Shown here: positions 51,584 through 60,730 of the stretch, in pieces
Position numbering within the stretch: position 1 is the stretch's first letter
Layout of the letters: each line of letters opens with the position of its first letter
NCBI GenBank assembly: GCA_017512705.1
Contig: JAFWEX010000001.1
Coordinates: forward strand, 18,259 to 82,258
Direction: 5' to 3'
DNA from: Paenibacillus sp.
GTDB taxonomy: Bacteria; Bacillota; Bacilli; Paenibacillales; Paenibacillaceae
DNA length: 64,000 bases
The notes under the pieces: model-generated
Told to the model about the DNA's origin: nothing
The model's input: only the letters and a program-made list of their open reading frames with translations
The model's database searches: none
Translations under genes and position numbers: made by a program

Positions 51584-51635
51584 GAAGCCTCCGCTTCTTT
51601 TCCGAGCAGGAAAATGAGAGCTGGAGGCTTCCTCG
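51584..51635 (+). terminator. Terminator after the endonuclease-like gene
   Basis: GAAGCCTCC (51584-51592) pairs with GGAGGCTTC (51623-51631), with an inner TTTTCC/GGAAAA stem. The T run is weak. Confidence 0.6.
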
Positions 51636-51755
51636 TTGTAATAGAGTATATTCTTATGTAATTCATGTTGTATAAGGTGTTGTCATTTCTATAACTTATG
51701 TAAAACCATTAACTTCTCAGCTAAAGATTTCAGGCTTGCTTTAATTTTGACAATC

Positions 51756-52583
51756 TTATTCCAGAGCTAGCATCTGCTGTACAAACTTTTTCAGATTCGT
51801 ACTAGTCTCGCTCAGTTGTTCAATACTTTGCATAAAATCAGTAACAAGTTTCGCTTGATCCGCCGTTGCTGTCGTTACCTGTCCAATCTCTTGTTCCATA
51901 TGTTGCATGGAATCCTGTACACTGCCCAGTGAAGTTTCGATATCTGCTGCAGCCTGTTTCGTATGATCGGAGAGCTTGCGTACTTCGCTAGCAACTACAC
52001 CGAATCCGGCCCCTTGTTCTCCAACACGTGCGGCTTCAATCATGGCATTTAAACCAAGAAGATTGGTCTGCTCTGAAACTTCGCGAATGACATTGGTGAC
52101 TTTAGTGACATTAACAGAGTTCTCGGAAGCCTTTTGGGAATTTCGTAAAATTTTCTCTGAGGTTGCTGAGAGTTGCTCTGATTGGGCTGCGATCTGTTGA
52201 ATGCCCCCAACAAGTGAGTTAATTGTAGTTTCATTTTCATTGATGAGTGTTTCCAGTTGCAGGTGGTGATCAAGCGCATAGTTGACCCCGAGGATGCCGA
52301 CAACTTGACCGTCTTCTTTCACAGGAATGAGGATGGAGTCAAACGGTCTACCCTGAAGATCACCAGGCATTCGTACAATCGTGCGTGAATCATGATTGGT
52401 CAGCATCTTGAAATGCTTATAATCATCATGCAATTCATCGCCTGCTTTTACACCAATATCTAGACTTTCGGCTTCGGAAAAATATAATACCTTCTCATGA
52501 TCATTAATGGATATGGAGATATCATCACGGAACATTTGACGTACAAAAGGCATGGCATTGACGAGAGATTCAAGAGTATTCAA
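51756..52583 (-). CDS. Soluble methyl-accepting chemotaxis-like protein (YfmS type)
   Basis: 275 residues with no transmembrane segment. An N-terminal PAS/Cache-like sensing domain of about 105 residues ([43 protein letters not shown]) precedes a short signalling coiled coil. The hairpin tip is [21 protein letters not shown], then [20 protein letters not shown], which contacts CheA/CheW. HAMP is absent. The size and layout match B. subtilis YfmS. It is an orphan receptor with no chemotaxis gene nearby. Confidence 0.9.
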   Translation of the reverse strand: MNTLESLVNAMPFVRQMFRDDISISINDHEKVLYFSEAESLDIGVKAGDELHDDYKHFKMLTNHDSRTIVRMPGDLQGRPFDSILIPVKEDGQVVGILGVNYALDHHLQLETLINENETTINSLVGGIQQIAAQSEQLSATSEKILRNSQKASENSVNVTKVTNVIREVSEQTNLLGLNAMIEAARVGEQGAGFGVVASEVRKLSDHTKQAAADIETSLGSVQDSMQHMEQEIGQVTTATADQAKLVTDFMQSIEQLSETSTNLKKFVQQMLALE

Positions 52584-52719
52584 TGTTGATCTGTCCTTTC
52601 GGAATAAGAAGTGGATGTTCTCGAACTACTGATATATATCGGTAACAGCTAAATTGGTTTAAACCCTTTATGGAATAAAATTGAGTGAAATTTTGAAAAA
52701 AGTAGTAAATTCAGAAATG

Positions 52720-52735
52720 TTGTAAGCGTAAACAA
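52720..52735 (+). promoter_or_regulatory. cre site upstream of the GH105 gene
   Basis: TTGTAAGCGTAAACAA fits all 16 positions of the consensus WTGNAARCGNWWNCAW. It lies 198 bases before the GH105 start, in a 349-bp gap where no other clear element was seen. Confidence 0.6.
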
Positions 52736-52932
52736 AAATCTGTAGCCACCATGAGAAGTGTCAGTTATACTAGGGTTAATCAACAGTATGTATTGGAAAA
52801 GAGAAGCGATTGCTTCTGAAGTTAAGGGGTAACCCTATCGAGGTTAAGCGCTATATCCTTAAGCAAATAGCAGAATAACCTCCTAATTATTTAAAACATC
52901 AGCTTCTATTCAATAGGAAGACATACTCCAAC

Positions 52933-55248
52933 ATGAGAGGATTGTGGCATTCGATGACGACTTATTTCAGTGAACCCCAGAGTATGTATTATCGATTCGG
53001 AGAAGATCAGGAACAGGTACTGAAGGTACTTGCAGAGAGATATATTGGAGCGAATGCGCAGGCTGATTTCGTATATCGGGTATTTCAGCAGTCCGGGATC
53101 CTGCAAAATGATGAAGGACTGTATGATCTCAATTTGGGTGAACGCTTTCCTAATGCTCCCAAGGATCATATATCCTACGCCGCAGCGCTGATCTGGGGGG
53201 ATGAGAATCGCAACCTGGATGTGCTTGTTCGCTGTTATGGCCCGGTCCGTTTTTATTTAAACAATGAGCTGGTCTACCGCTCTACTGTAATAGATGAAAT
53301 TACACCAGACGCGACCGTGAAAATGGGAATTGATATAGAACCTGGTTGGAACACCGTATGGTTGGAAATGAAAAATACACCAGCCGGTTTCGGTTGCCAG
53401 TTCGGTTCCGACGAAGGGAAAGTACGGATTATGAATGTGTTGGCTCCTTTTCAGGAGCGCTCAGGGCAAGCGGGCTGGGTCTTCTCCGAGCCTGTTCCAT
53501 CAGGGCAGAAGCAGCCGAACTTGCTCGCAGGTCAAGAGGAGAGCGGACTAAAATGGCTGCCAGAAGTTCAATGGCCTGCCTCAGAGCAGAATACAGCTAA
53601 TCTTGAACGAATCTATGGTCTGCTCCGTGGCAGACATGCTTATGCCTGGACCCAACTGAACAACCGTGATGCATCTGGACACCCGGTTCGTTTATCGGGA
53701 CAATCCTCTGGCCCGTTACAGATATGGCTTGGCGGCAAGACTATTGCAGAAGTAAACGAAGCGGGGCTGTTTGAAGTGGAGATATCAGCTGCATTTGGCC
53801 GACATGATCTTCTCATTCGCAGTGAATGCCAGGCTGAGGCAGAATCGTGGGGATTTGAACTGAGTGCATCGATCGGAACAGAGCCCATACAGCTGGAGCT
53901 TCCGCAGCGGGTGCAGGGAGCCTTGGATGAATGCTGGTTCTATGCAGGTCCTTTTGAATCGGGAGCTGATCCAGAATTGGTTGATTTGATGCGTATGGAT
54001 CGCGTGTACCCGACAAGTTCAAGGCAGACGAGCACAGAGGCGGGCAGTGCCTCAACGAGAGCCGAGCAGACATACTGGAGGCTGGATCGGCCAGATGCTT
54101 TTATCCGGCCTTACTATGAAAATGCGATGTTGAGTAATAAATGGACAGTGGGCAGTGTAACGAACTATGGAAGATGGGACTACCCGCTTGGTGTTACCGT
54201 GTATGGACTACTGCAAGCAGGACGGTATATGCAAAGGCCGGATATTACGCGTTATGCGGCTGAACATGTGCAGTCATGCACCCAGATGTATGCATATTCT
54301 CTATGGGATCGTGAACAGTATGGCTTCCCGGCAATTAATCAGCAGCTGATTATGCTGAAAATGCTGGACAACTGCGGTTCCTTTGGCTCAGCAATGCTGG
54401 AGGCTTACACCGAATGCAAGGATCCAACCATCCTTCCGATTGCTGATCGCATTGCTGATTTTATGCTTTCCCGTTTGGAACGCCGAGCGGATGGGGCATT
54501 CTATCGTACTTGCGTGGGTGAGTATGCTGAGAATACGATGTGGGCAGATGATCTTTACATGAGCACACCGTTCCTCGTGCGTTATGCTCGTGTGACCGGT
54601 AATTCAGCAGCACTGGATGAGGCGGCAAAACAGTTTTCTCTATATCGCAAATATTTGTTTATGCCTGAATACAAGATCATGTCTCATGTGTATGACTTCA
54701 AATACGAACAGGCCACACAGATTCCTTGGGGACGCGGCAATGGCTGGACTCTGTTCTCCCTGACGGAAGTCTTGGAGGCTCTGCCGGAGGAACATCCGGA
54801 GCGCCCGGCGCTTATCGCCTTTTTCAACGAATTATGTGAAGGTTATGTTGCCCTGCAAAGTGAGAGTGGACTCTGGCATCAGGTATTGAATAATGCAGAG
54901 ACATATCTGGAAGCCTCCTGTACAGCCATGTTTGCTTATGGTTTTGCACGTGGAGTGCGCTTCGGCTGGTTTAAAGATCCTGCATCGTACATTACAGCGG
55001 CTCAGCACGCTTGGAAGGGACTCGTATGTAACGCTATAGACCGTCAAGGCAATGTGCATGGCGTATGCAGCGGATCGAGATATGCATTCACGGCCGAATA
55101 CTATGATCAGGATCTGCGTACCGTGACCAATGATAACCATGGAATTGGTATTATGATGCTGGCGGGGACAGAAGTTGCCAAGATGGAGAAATACCTGTCG
55201 GAGTGTGCAGTGAACTCCCCAATTGCGTTTGGTGCTTCAGGGCTGTAA
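52933..55248 (+). CDS. Unsaturated rhamnogalacturonyl hydrolase, GH105, with N-terminal accessory region
   Basis: 771 residues. About 380 N-terminal residues form beta-sandwich-like accessory domains (VLVRCYGPVRFYLNNELVYRS; GRHAYAWTQLNNRDASGHPV). The C-terminal (alpha/alpha)6 barrel carries GRWDYPLGVTVYGLLQAGR, the catalytic aspartate region MWADDLYMSTPFLVRYAR near 536, GRGNGWTLFSLTEVL and SGLWHQVLNNAETYLEASCTA. GH105 enzymes remove the unsaturated galacturonyl residue left by rhamnogalacturonan lyases. There is no signal peptide, so it works on imported oligosaccharides. The start could also be the ATG at 52954. The downstream transporter and two-component system fit pectin use. Confidence 0.88.
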   Translation: MRGLWHSMTTYFSEPQSMYYRFGEDQEQVLKVLAERYIGANAQADFVYRVFQQSGILQNDEGLYDLNLGERFPNAPKDHISYAAALIWGDENRNLDVLVRCYGPVRFYLNNELVYRSTVIDEITPDATVKMGIDIEPGWNTVWLEMKNTPAGFGCQFGSDEGKVRIMNVLAPFQERSGQAGWVFSEPVPSGQKQPNLLAGQEESGLKWLPEVQWPASEQNTANLERIYGLLRGRHAYAWTQLNNRDASGHPVRLSGQSSGPLQIWLGGKTIAEVNEAGLFEVEISAAFGRHDLLIRSECQAEAESWGFELSASIGTEPIQLELPQRVQGALDECWFYAGPFESGADPELVDLMRMDRVYPTSSRQTSTEAGSASTRAEQTYWRLDRPDAFIRPYYENAMLSNKWTVGSVTNYGRWDYPLGVTVYGLLQAGRYMQRPDITRYAAEHVQSCTQMYAYSLWDREQYGFPAINQQLIMLKMLDNCGSFGSAMLEAYTECKDPTILPIADRIADFMLSRLERRADGAFYRTCVGEYAENTMWADDLYMSTPFLVRYARVTGNSAALDEAAKQFSLYRKYLFMPEYKIMSHVYDFKYEQATQIPWGRGNGWTLFSLTEVLEALPEEHPERPALIAFFNELCEGYVALQSESGLWHQVLNNAETYLEASCTAMFAYGFARGVRFGWFKDPASYITAAQHAWKGLVCNAIDRQGNVHGVCSGSRYAFTAEYYDQDLRTVTNDNHGIGIMMLAGTEVAKMEKYLSECAVNSPIAFGASGL

Positions 55249-55260
55249 AGGATATGAAGA

Positions 55261-55309
55261 GGTAAGAAGTAATAAGAAGTAATAAGAAGTAATAAGAAGT
55301 GATAAGAAG
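55261..55309. repeat. Tandem 10-bp repeat after the GH105 gene
   Basis: About five near-perfect copies of AATAAGAAGT in exact ten-base register, starting 12 bases after the GH105 stop. The first copy starts GG and the last starts GA. Unit length equals about one helical turn. Confidence 0.8.
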
Positions 55310-55346
55310 AGTATATTAGGAGCTCCATCTTGTCTGTAAGAATGAG

Positions 55347-55382
55347 CACTACCGGAAGGGTGGATTCCGGTGGTGTTTTTTC
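55347..55382 (+). terminator. Terminator after the GH105 gene
   Basis: Stem CACTACCGGAA/TTCCGGTGGTG with a seven-base loop and a T6 run. Confidence 0.85.
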
Positions 55383-55460
55383 TAAATAACCCCTTACTTT
55401 TTTGAAAGTATAGCTTACTTTTGTTTATGTCATGTCCAGAGACAGGCGATTACAATAATC

Positions 55461-55476
55461 TTGTAAGCGATTTCAT
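55461..55476 (+). promoter_or_regulatory. cre site upstream of the sugar ABC importer
   Basis: TTGTAAGCGATTTCAT matches all 16 consensus positions, 28 bases before the binding-protein ATG, where CcpA would block transcription. Confidence 0.7.
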
Positions 55477-55503
55477 TTAAGCATAAGGGGAGGAAATTTA
55501 TTC

Positions 55504-56835
55504 ATGATTATCACTAAGAAGTGGGTAACCCTGTTCTGCCTGTCCCTATTATTATTCGCTACAGCTTGTTCTGGAGGAACCTCGGGAACACCAGCATCTT
55601 CTGGTGACACGAGCGAAGGAAATACCTCAGAAAAAATTGAACTACGTATGACCTGGTGGGGATCACAGACCAGACATGATCTGACCACCCAAGTGATTAA
55701 GCTATTTGAAGAGAAACATCCGGGCATCACGATTAAACCGGAATACTCCGGCTGGGATGGATATTTTGACAAGCTTACGACGCAGGTTGCCGGATCGAAC
55801 GCGCCAGATATCATTCAGATGGATTATGCGTTTCTGACGGACTTTGCACGGCGTGGCGCTCTGCTTGACCTGACACCCTATGCTGATAAAGAGCTGCGCA
55901 TCAAAGATCACGACAAAAGCATGATTACAGCCGGATCAATTGACGATAAATTATATGCCATTACCCTGGGAGTGAACGCGCCAGGTGTCGTATACGATGC
56001 AACATTATTCCAACAGCTGGGCATTGAAGAGCCGAAGGAAAGCTGGACGTGGGAGGACTTCTCGGCGATTGCAGCCCAAATTGCTAAGGCTAAAGGTGAG
56101 GGATTCTACGGCACGGCTGACATTTCCGGAGCTACGAACATGTTTGAGGTGTTTGTGCGTCAGTCTGGCAAAGGTTTGTTTGAAGATGGCGTCATGACGG
56201 CAACAAGTGACCAATTGAAAGAGTGGTTTGAGATGTGGGCTGCACTGCGTGAGAACGGAGGGGCTACATCTGCGGAAGTCACGGCTTCCACAACGAATGC
56301 ACTGGAGACAAGACCGATTTCTTTGGGTACAGCAGCCATGGATTTTGCGTGGTCCAATCAATTACTTACGTTCCAACAGGTGAACAAAAATCAGGATCAT
56401 AAGCTGGGCATTCAAGTGCTGCCTCATGGCGTGAACGAACAACGGATCGGCGAGTATCTGAAACCAGGTCAGTTCATGTCCGGGTATTCCAAAACTAAAC
56501 ATCCGAAAGAAGTAGCCATGTTCATTGATTTCATGGTGAATGATCCGGAAGCAACAGCCATTCTTGGCTCGGAGCGCGGTGTGCCTGTCAACGCAAGCAT
56601 TCGGGAGCAGTTGCAGCCGAAACTGTCTGAGGGAGAGAAAATCATTTTCCAATTCATCGATATCGTATCGAAGCATTCCAGTGAGATTAGCCCGCCATAC
56701 CCGCAAGGATTTGCTGAAGTGGACACGAGTTTCAAAAGTGCAAGTGAGCAGATCGCTTTTGGCCAAGGTAGCATGACAGATATCATCAATCAGTTTATTG
56801 AAGGCGCCAAAGCAACACTTGCATCCAGCCAGTAA
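55504..56835 (+). CDS. Extracellular sugar-binding lipoprotein of an ABC importer (CUT1)
   Basis: 443 residues. A lipoprotein signal (WVTLFCLSLLLFATAC) puts the lipid on the cysteine at residue 22. The mature domain is a family 1 solute-binding fold, with RMTWWGSQTRHDLTTQVIKLF, DIIQMDYAFLTDFARRGALLDLTP and the late HPKEVAMFIDFMVNDPEA segment. It captures oligosaccharides outside the membrane and feeds the two permeases that follow. AGGGGAGGAAA precedes the ATG. Context with GH105 suggests unsaturated rhamnogalacturonan disaccharides (YesO-like). Confidence 0.92.
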   Translation: MIITKKWVTLFCLSLLLFATACSGGTSGTPASSGDTSEGNTSEKIELRMTWWGSQTRHDLTTQVIKLFEEKHPGITIKPEYSGWDGYFDKLTTQVAGSNAPDIIQMDYAFLTDFARRGALLDLTPYADKELRIKDHDKSMITAGSIDDKLYAITLGVNAPGVVYDATLFQQLGIEEPKESWTWEDFSAIAAQIAKAKGEGFYGTADISGATNMFEVFVRQSGKGLFEDGVMTATSDQLKEWFEMWAALRENGGATSAEVTASTTNALETRPISLGTAAMDFAWSNQLLTFQQVNKNQDHKLGIQVLPHGVNEQRIGEYLKPGQFMSGYSKTKHPKEVAMFIDFMVNDPEATAILGSERGVPVNASIREQLQPKLSEGEKIIFQFIDIVSKHSSEISPPYPQGFAEVDTSFKSASEQIAFGQGSMTDIINQFIEGAKATLASSQ

Positions 56836-56951
56836 AGAGACTAGAACTTGTAGCTATAAACGAGTTTAACCTGTATCGATATCTATATCTGTAGATGTAA
56901 CTGGCAGAAACCGTTTCGAATCACTTCAAATACTGTGGGGAGGTTGCGAAA

Positions 56952-57902
56952 ATGACGACATCACAGGTCAGTCAAGCCAGAATCGAGAAAGTAGCTGCCC
57001 GGCGTGTGAAACGTCGCTACGCCCATAATGGAGCCGCCCTTCTATTTCTCGCGCCTTGGCTTGTCGGATTATTGTTCCTGACCCTGGGTCCCATGCTTGC
57101 ATCGTTATATATATCCTTTACCGATTACAGTATCCTGGCCGCCCCGAATTGGGTCGGTCTGGATAACTACATCACCATGTTTACGTCGGATAAACTTTTT
57201 ACGAAGTCACTTCAGGTGACGTTCACCTATGTTGCTGTATCCGTTCCGCTGAAACTGATCTTTGCCCTGTTTGTCGCCATGCTGCTCAATAAAGGCATCC
57301 GTGGCCTGGGGATTTACCGCACAGTGTACTACATCCCAACACTGCTGGGAGGCAGTGTAGCGATCGCGATGTTGTGGCGCAAAATGCTTGGCGGTGACGG
57401 ATTGCTTAACAGCGTACTGGCCATGGTAGGCATTAAAGCTCCGGACTGGGTGGCTAATCCGAAGTACGCATTATATTCGATTGTCCTGTTGTCCGTATGG
57501 CAGTTCGGCTCATCCATGATCATTTTTCTGGCAGGACTCAAACAGATTCCACCCGAGTATGATGAAGCTTCAGCCGTCGATGGTGCAGGTCCGATGCGAA
57601 GATTTTTCTACATCACATTGCCGATTCTGTCGCCAGTCATCTTCTTTAACCTGGTCATGCAGTTAATCACATCCTTTCAATCGTTCACGCAGGCTTTCAT
57701 TATCAGTAACGGGAGCGGAGGTCCGGTGAATTCAACCTTGATGTACTCTCTGTATCTGTACAAAAAAGGATTCTCCTTCTTCCAGATGGGATATGCTTCC
57801 GCGATGGCTTGGGTGCTGGTCATCCTGATCGGCGTATTTACATTGCTCGTATTCCGCAGCAGCAAGTTGTGGGTGCACTATGAGGATGGTGGAAAATCAT
57901 GA
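56952..57902 (+). CDS. Sugar ABC transporter permease, MalF type (YesP-like)
   Basis: 316 residues with six hydrophobic helices and the EAA loop YDEASAVDGAGPMRRFFYIT followed by LPILSPVIFF. A long cytoplasmic N-terminus (QARIEKVAARRVKRRYAHNG) precedes helix 1. GGGGAGGTTG precedes the ATG, 116 bases after the binding-protein gene, and no terminator intervenes. The stop overlaps the next ATG by four bases. No ATPase is in the cluster; a shared MsmX/MsiK-type ATPase elsewhere is expected for this class. Confidence 0.92.
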   Translation: MTTSQVSQARIEKVAARRVKRRYAHNGAALLFLAPWLVGLLFLTLGPMLASLYISFTDYSILAAPNWVGLDNYITMFTSDKLFTKSLQVTFTYVAVSVPLKLIFALFVAMLLNKGIRGLGIYRTVYYIPTLLGGSVAIAMLWRKMLGGDGLLNSVLAMVGIKAPDWVANPKYALYSIVLLSVWQFGSSMIIFLAGLKQIPPEYDEASAVDGAGPMRRFFYITLPILSPVIFFNLVMQLITSFQSFTQAFIISNGSGGPVNSTLMYSLYLYKKGFSFFQMGYASAMAWVLVILIGVFTLLVFRSSKLWVHYEDGGKS

Positions 57903-58747
57903 TTGGACAACGGAACTCTACAGCATGGATTGTCACGAAACATGTAATGATATCAGGCATCGCCATCATCATGCTCTATCCTGTTCTGTGGATGCTAGGC
58001 AGCTCGTTCAAACCAGGACATATGATTTTTACAGAGACCTGGTTCTGGCCGAAAGAGTGGAATTGGCAAAATTACATGACGGGCTGGTCCGGAATTCAGG
58101 GGAACGCCTTTTCCAAATTTCTGACGAACTCTGTTGTTCTATCGCTTGGAGCGGTGTTGGGAAATGTGATCTCCTGCTCGATGGCGGCCTATGCGTTCGC
58201 CCGGCTGAATTTCCGCTTCAAAGCCATCTGCTTCGGGTTGATGCTGATGACGATCATGCTGCCACATCACGTTACGCTGATCCCGCAATATATTCTTTTT
58301 AATCATCTAGAGTGGGTGAATACGTACCTGCCGCTGGTTATACCAAAATGGCTCGCAACCGACGCGTTTTTTATCTTCCTGATGGTGCAGTTTTTCCGGG
58401 GATTGCCTCGGGAACTGGATGAAGCAGCGACTATTGATGGGTGTGGTCCAGTGAGAATCTATACCAAAATCATTATTCCACTCGCTTTTCCAGCACTTGT
58501 AACGACGATGATTTTTACGTTCCTGTGGACATGGGATGATTTCTTCAGTCAGTTGATCTACCTGAGCGACGTGAGCAAGTACACCGTTCCGCTGGGACTG
58601 CGCTTGTTCCTGGATTCCAGCTCGCAGTCTGATTGGGGCCCGATGTTTGCGATGTCTGTGTTATCCCTTGTGCCATGTTTTATCGTATTTATCGTGTGTC
58701 AAAAGTACTTCGTGGAAGGAATCGCGACCTCTGGGCTCAAAGGGTAA
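57899..58747 (+). CDS. Sugar ABC transporter permease, MalG type (YesQ-like)
   Basis: 282 residues and six helices, with the EAA loop LPRELDEAATIDGCGPVRIY and then IIPLAFPALVTTMIF. The ATG overlaps the stop of the MalF-type permease (ATGA). It completes the CUT1 importer. The C-terminus FVEGIATSGLKG is canonical for MalG-type subunits. The histidine kinase gene begins 27 bases downstream with no terminator, so all are probably one operon. Confidence 0.92.
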   Translation: MIGQRNSTAWIVTKHVMISGIAIIMLYPVLWMLGSSFKPGHMIFTETWFWPKEWNWQNYMTGWSGIQGNAFSKFLTNSVVLSLGAVLGNVISCSMAAYAFARLNFRFKAICFGLMLMTIMLPHHVTLIPQYILFNHLEWVNTYLPLVIPKWLATDAFFIFLMVQFFRGLPRELDEAATIDGCGPVRIYTKIIIPLAFPALVTTMIFTFLWTWDDFFSQLIYLSDVSKYTVPLGLRLFLDSSSQSDWGPMFAMSVLSLVPCFIVFIVCQKYFVEGIATSGLKG

Positions 58748-58774
58748 TTCCATGACGAAACGAGTTGATTCCGT

Positions 58775-60730
58775 ATGCGAAAAACAAGATGGTCTGCCTA
58801 TATTCATCAAAAGCTGCAACAAAGCAAGCTCTCCACATTGATGGTGACTTGCTTTATTGCGTTTAATCTATTGCTTGTTTCGATTATTGTCTGGCTGGCT
58901 TATCAATCTTTTTCCGCTGTTACATTTAACGAAATCAGTAAAGCTCGCCTGGCTCTCCTGAACGAGAGCACCAGAAGGGGATTTGATTTTATTACAGGAG
59001 TGACGGGCACGGCCTACAGCCTAGCAAGCAACAGGGAACTGTCCAACCTTCTAGAAACGACCAACACAGGCAGGCTGGCACAGATTCATCAGCGGAGAGA
59101 GGTTGCACGAATTCTGGATCATACCATGGTGGTGAGTGAAGGGATTACCTCGATTGAACTGTACACGGATGCTTTTAACGGAGTGAGGGTGACGATGGCT
59201 GACCGTATTTTTCCCATAGATACGGTTGGGAGCGATTCGTGGTTTTCCGCGCTGGAGAAGGCAGATGCAGCCTGGGTTCCGCTTCGCGAGAACGAATCGG
59301 GGCAATCCCTGGTTGGATATGCGCAGCGGATCTATGACAGTCGGGGAGGAACGGTCGCTTATGTACTTATTCGGCTGAGCCGGGCAGATATCGTACGCAG
59401 ATTTGCAGATGTGCCGATGGTGCTCGATGGCAAAGTGCTATTAGTCGATACCGCTGGCAATGTGGTGATGCAGATGGGGACAGCTGATCCAGCAGCAGAA
59501 GGTGTTATTCAGTCTGAACATACTGATGAGGCTGAATCTGTAGCTGAACAGAAACGAACGGATCGAGAGAGTCAGCAGAATCTAATGAATCTAGGCGATC
59601 AGCCAGATTCAGCAGGAATAGTTCGGAACCCTGATGACCATGCAAATGCTCCTTCTTCTATTATAGATAGCGCATGGATTCAGGAGCATGTTCCCCCTGG
59701 ACAAGATGGATTTGAAGTGGTATCCGGTGAACCGGGAGGAGCTCAACTGGTATTGTACTCTAGACCTGCTATGCTTCAGTGGCGTCTTGTGCAGACCATT
59801 CCTGTTTATACTTTGTTATCCCCGGTGCGACAAGCAGGTTGGCAGATTCTCGGCATCGCTGTACTTGGACTGTTATGCTCGGCTGTGCTTGCGTATTTGT
59901 TTGTGCGGCAGATTATTCGACCTTTACGACAATTGATCAAGCGAATGAGGCAGCTCGAAAAAGGAGACTTCGACACCCGTGTACAACTGTCGTTTACAGA
60001 GGAATATGCCCATCTCGCTTATGGATTTAACCATATGGCCTCTCAGCTGACCATGCTGATGGAGCAGGTCAAGGATGAGAGCCGTGCGAAACGGGAAGCC
60101 CAGACCAGCTTGCTGGAAGCTCAGATCAAACCCCATTTCCTATACAATACGCTCGATATGATCCACTGGCGTGCACTCGATTATGAGGCCAAAGACATCA
60201 GTCGTATGATTGTACAGCTGAGCAAGCTGCTACGGATTGGGCTAAGTGGGGGAAGATTGTTTATCCGTGTACGGGATGAATTGGAGCATGCGCGTTGCTA
60301 CGTTAGTATTCAATCTGAACGTCTGCCGTTTTCTATTCAGTATCAGGAGCGTATTGACCCGCGGATACGAGGGTGTTATATTCCCAAGATCATTTTGCAG
60401 CCTTTTATTGAGAACGCCGTGATGCATGGACATCCACTGGAAGGAACTTTGCGCATTCAGGTATGTATGGAGGAAGCAGAGGGGGCTGTTCCTGACATCA
60501 TGATACGAATCACGGATAATGGACAAGGCCTGCCGGAGGTTTGGAACATGGATGAGGCGCGAGGGATCGGTGTCCGCAACGTACATCAACGTATACAACT
60601 ATATTGCGGGCAAAGGTATGGTGTGCAGTTGAGCAATGGAAGTTCAGGCGGTGTAGAGGTGAAAATTACGCTGCCGCGTATTGAGACCGAAGAGCAATTA
60701 AATCTTTGGCTGGACGGTGAAAAAGGATGA
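58775..60730 (+). CDS. Sensor histidine kinase, YesM/LytS-like
   Basis: 651 residues. Helix 1 (LMVTCFIAFNLLLVSIIVWL), an extracytoplasmic sensing domain of about 310 residues, helix 2 (ILGIAVLGLLCSAVLAYLFV, about 356-375), HAMP, and a His_kinase domain with phospho-acceptor H454 in AQIKPHFLYNTLD. The HATPase has PFIENAVMHGHP, DNGQGLP and GIGVRNVHQRI. The sensing domain includes an unusual acidic, low-complexity stretch of about 70 residues (about 239-308). The ATG at 58775 has only a weak site, and an ATG at 58752 is in another frame. It overlaps its regulator by four bases. Confidence 0.9.
   Translation: MRKTRWSAYIHQKLQQSKLSTLMVTCFIAFNLLLVSIIVWLAYQSFSAVTFNEISKARLALLNESTRRGFDFITGVTGTAYSLASNRELSNLLETTNTGRLAQIHQRREVARILDHTMVVSEGITSIELYTDAFNGVRVTMADRIFPIDTVGSDSWFSALEKADAAWVPLRENESGQSLVGYAQRIYDSRGGTVAYVLIRLSRADIVRRFADVPMVLDGKVLLVDTAGNVVMQMGTADPAAEGVIQSEHTDEAESVAEQKRTDRESQQNLMNLGDQPDSAGIVRNPDDHANAPSSIIDSAWIQEHVPPGQDGFEVVSGEPGGAQLVLYSRPAMLQWRLVQTIPVYTLLSPVRQAGWQILGIAVLGLLCSAVLAYLFVRQIIRPLRQLIKRMRQLEKGDFDTRVQLSFTEEYAHLAYGFNHMASQLTMLMEQVKDESRAKREAQTSLLEAQIKPHFLYNTLDMIHWRALDYEAKDISRMIVQLSKLLRIGLSGGRLFIRVRDELEHARCYVSIQSERLPFSIQYQERIDPRIRGCYIPKIILQPFIENAVMHGHPLEGTLRIQVCMEEAEGAVPDIMIRITDNGQGLPEVWNMDEARGIGVRNVHQRIQLYCGQRYGVQLSNGSSGGVEVKITLPRIETEEQLNLWLDGEKG

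Noticed and set aside
56905-56920. GAAACCGTTTC palindrome before the first permease as a cre or LacI operator
   Set aside because: It mismatches the cre consensus at four positions and is short enough to be chance.
58752-58841. Alternative ATG at 58752 as the kinase start
   Set aside because: It is in a different frame from the kinase and stops after about 30 codons; a small frameshift cannot be excluded, but nothing else supports it.
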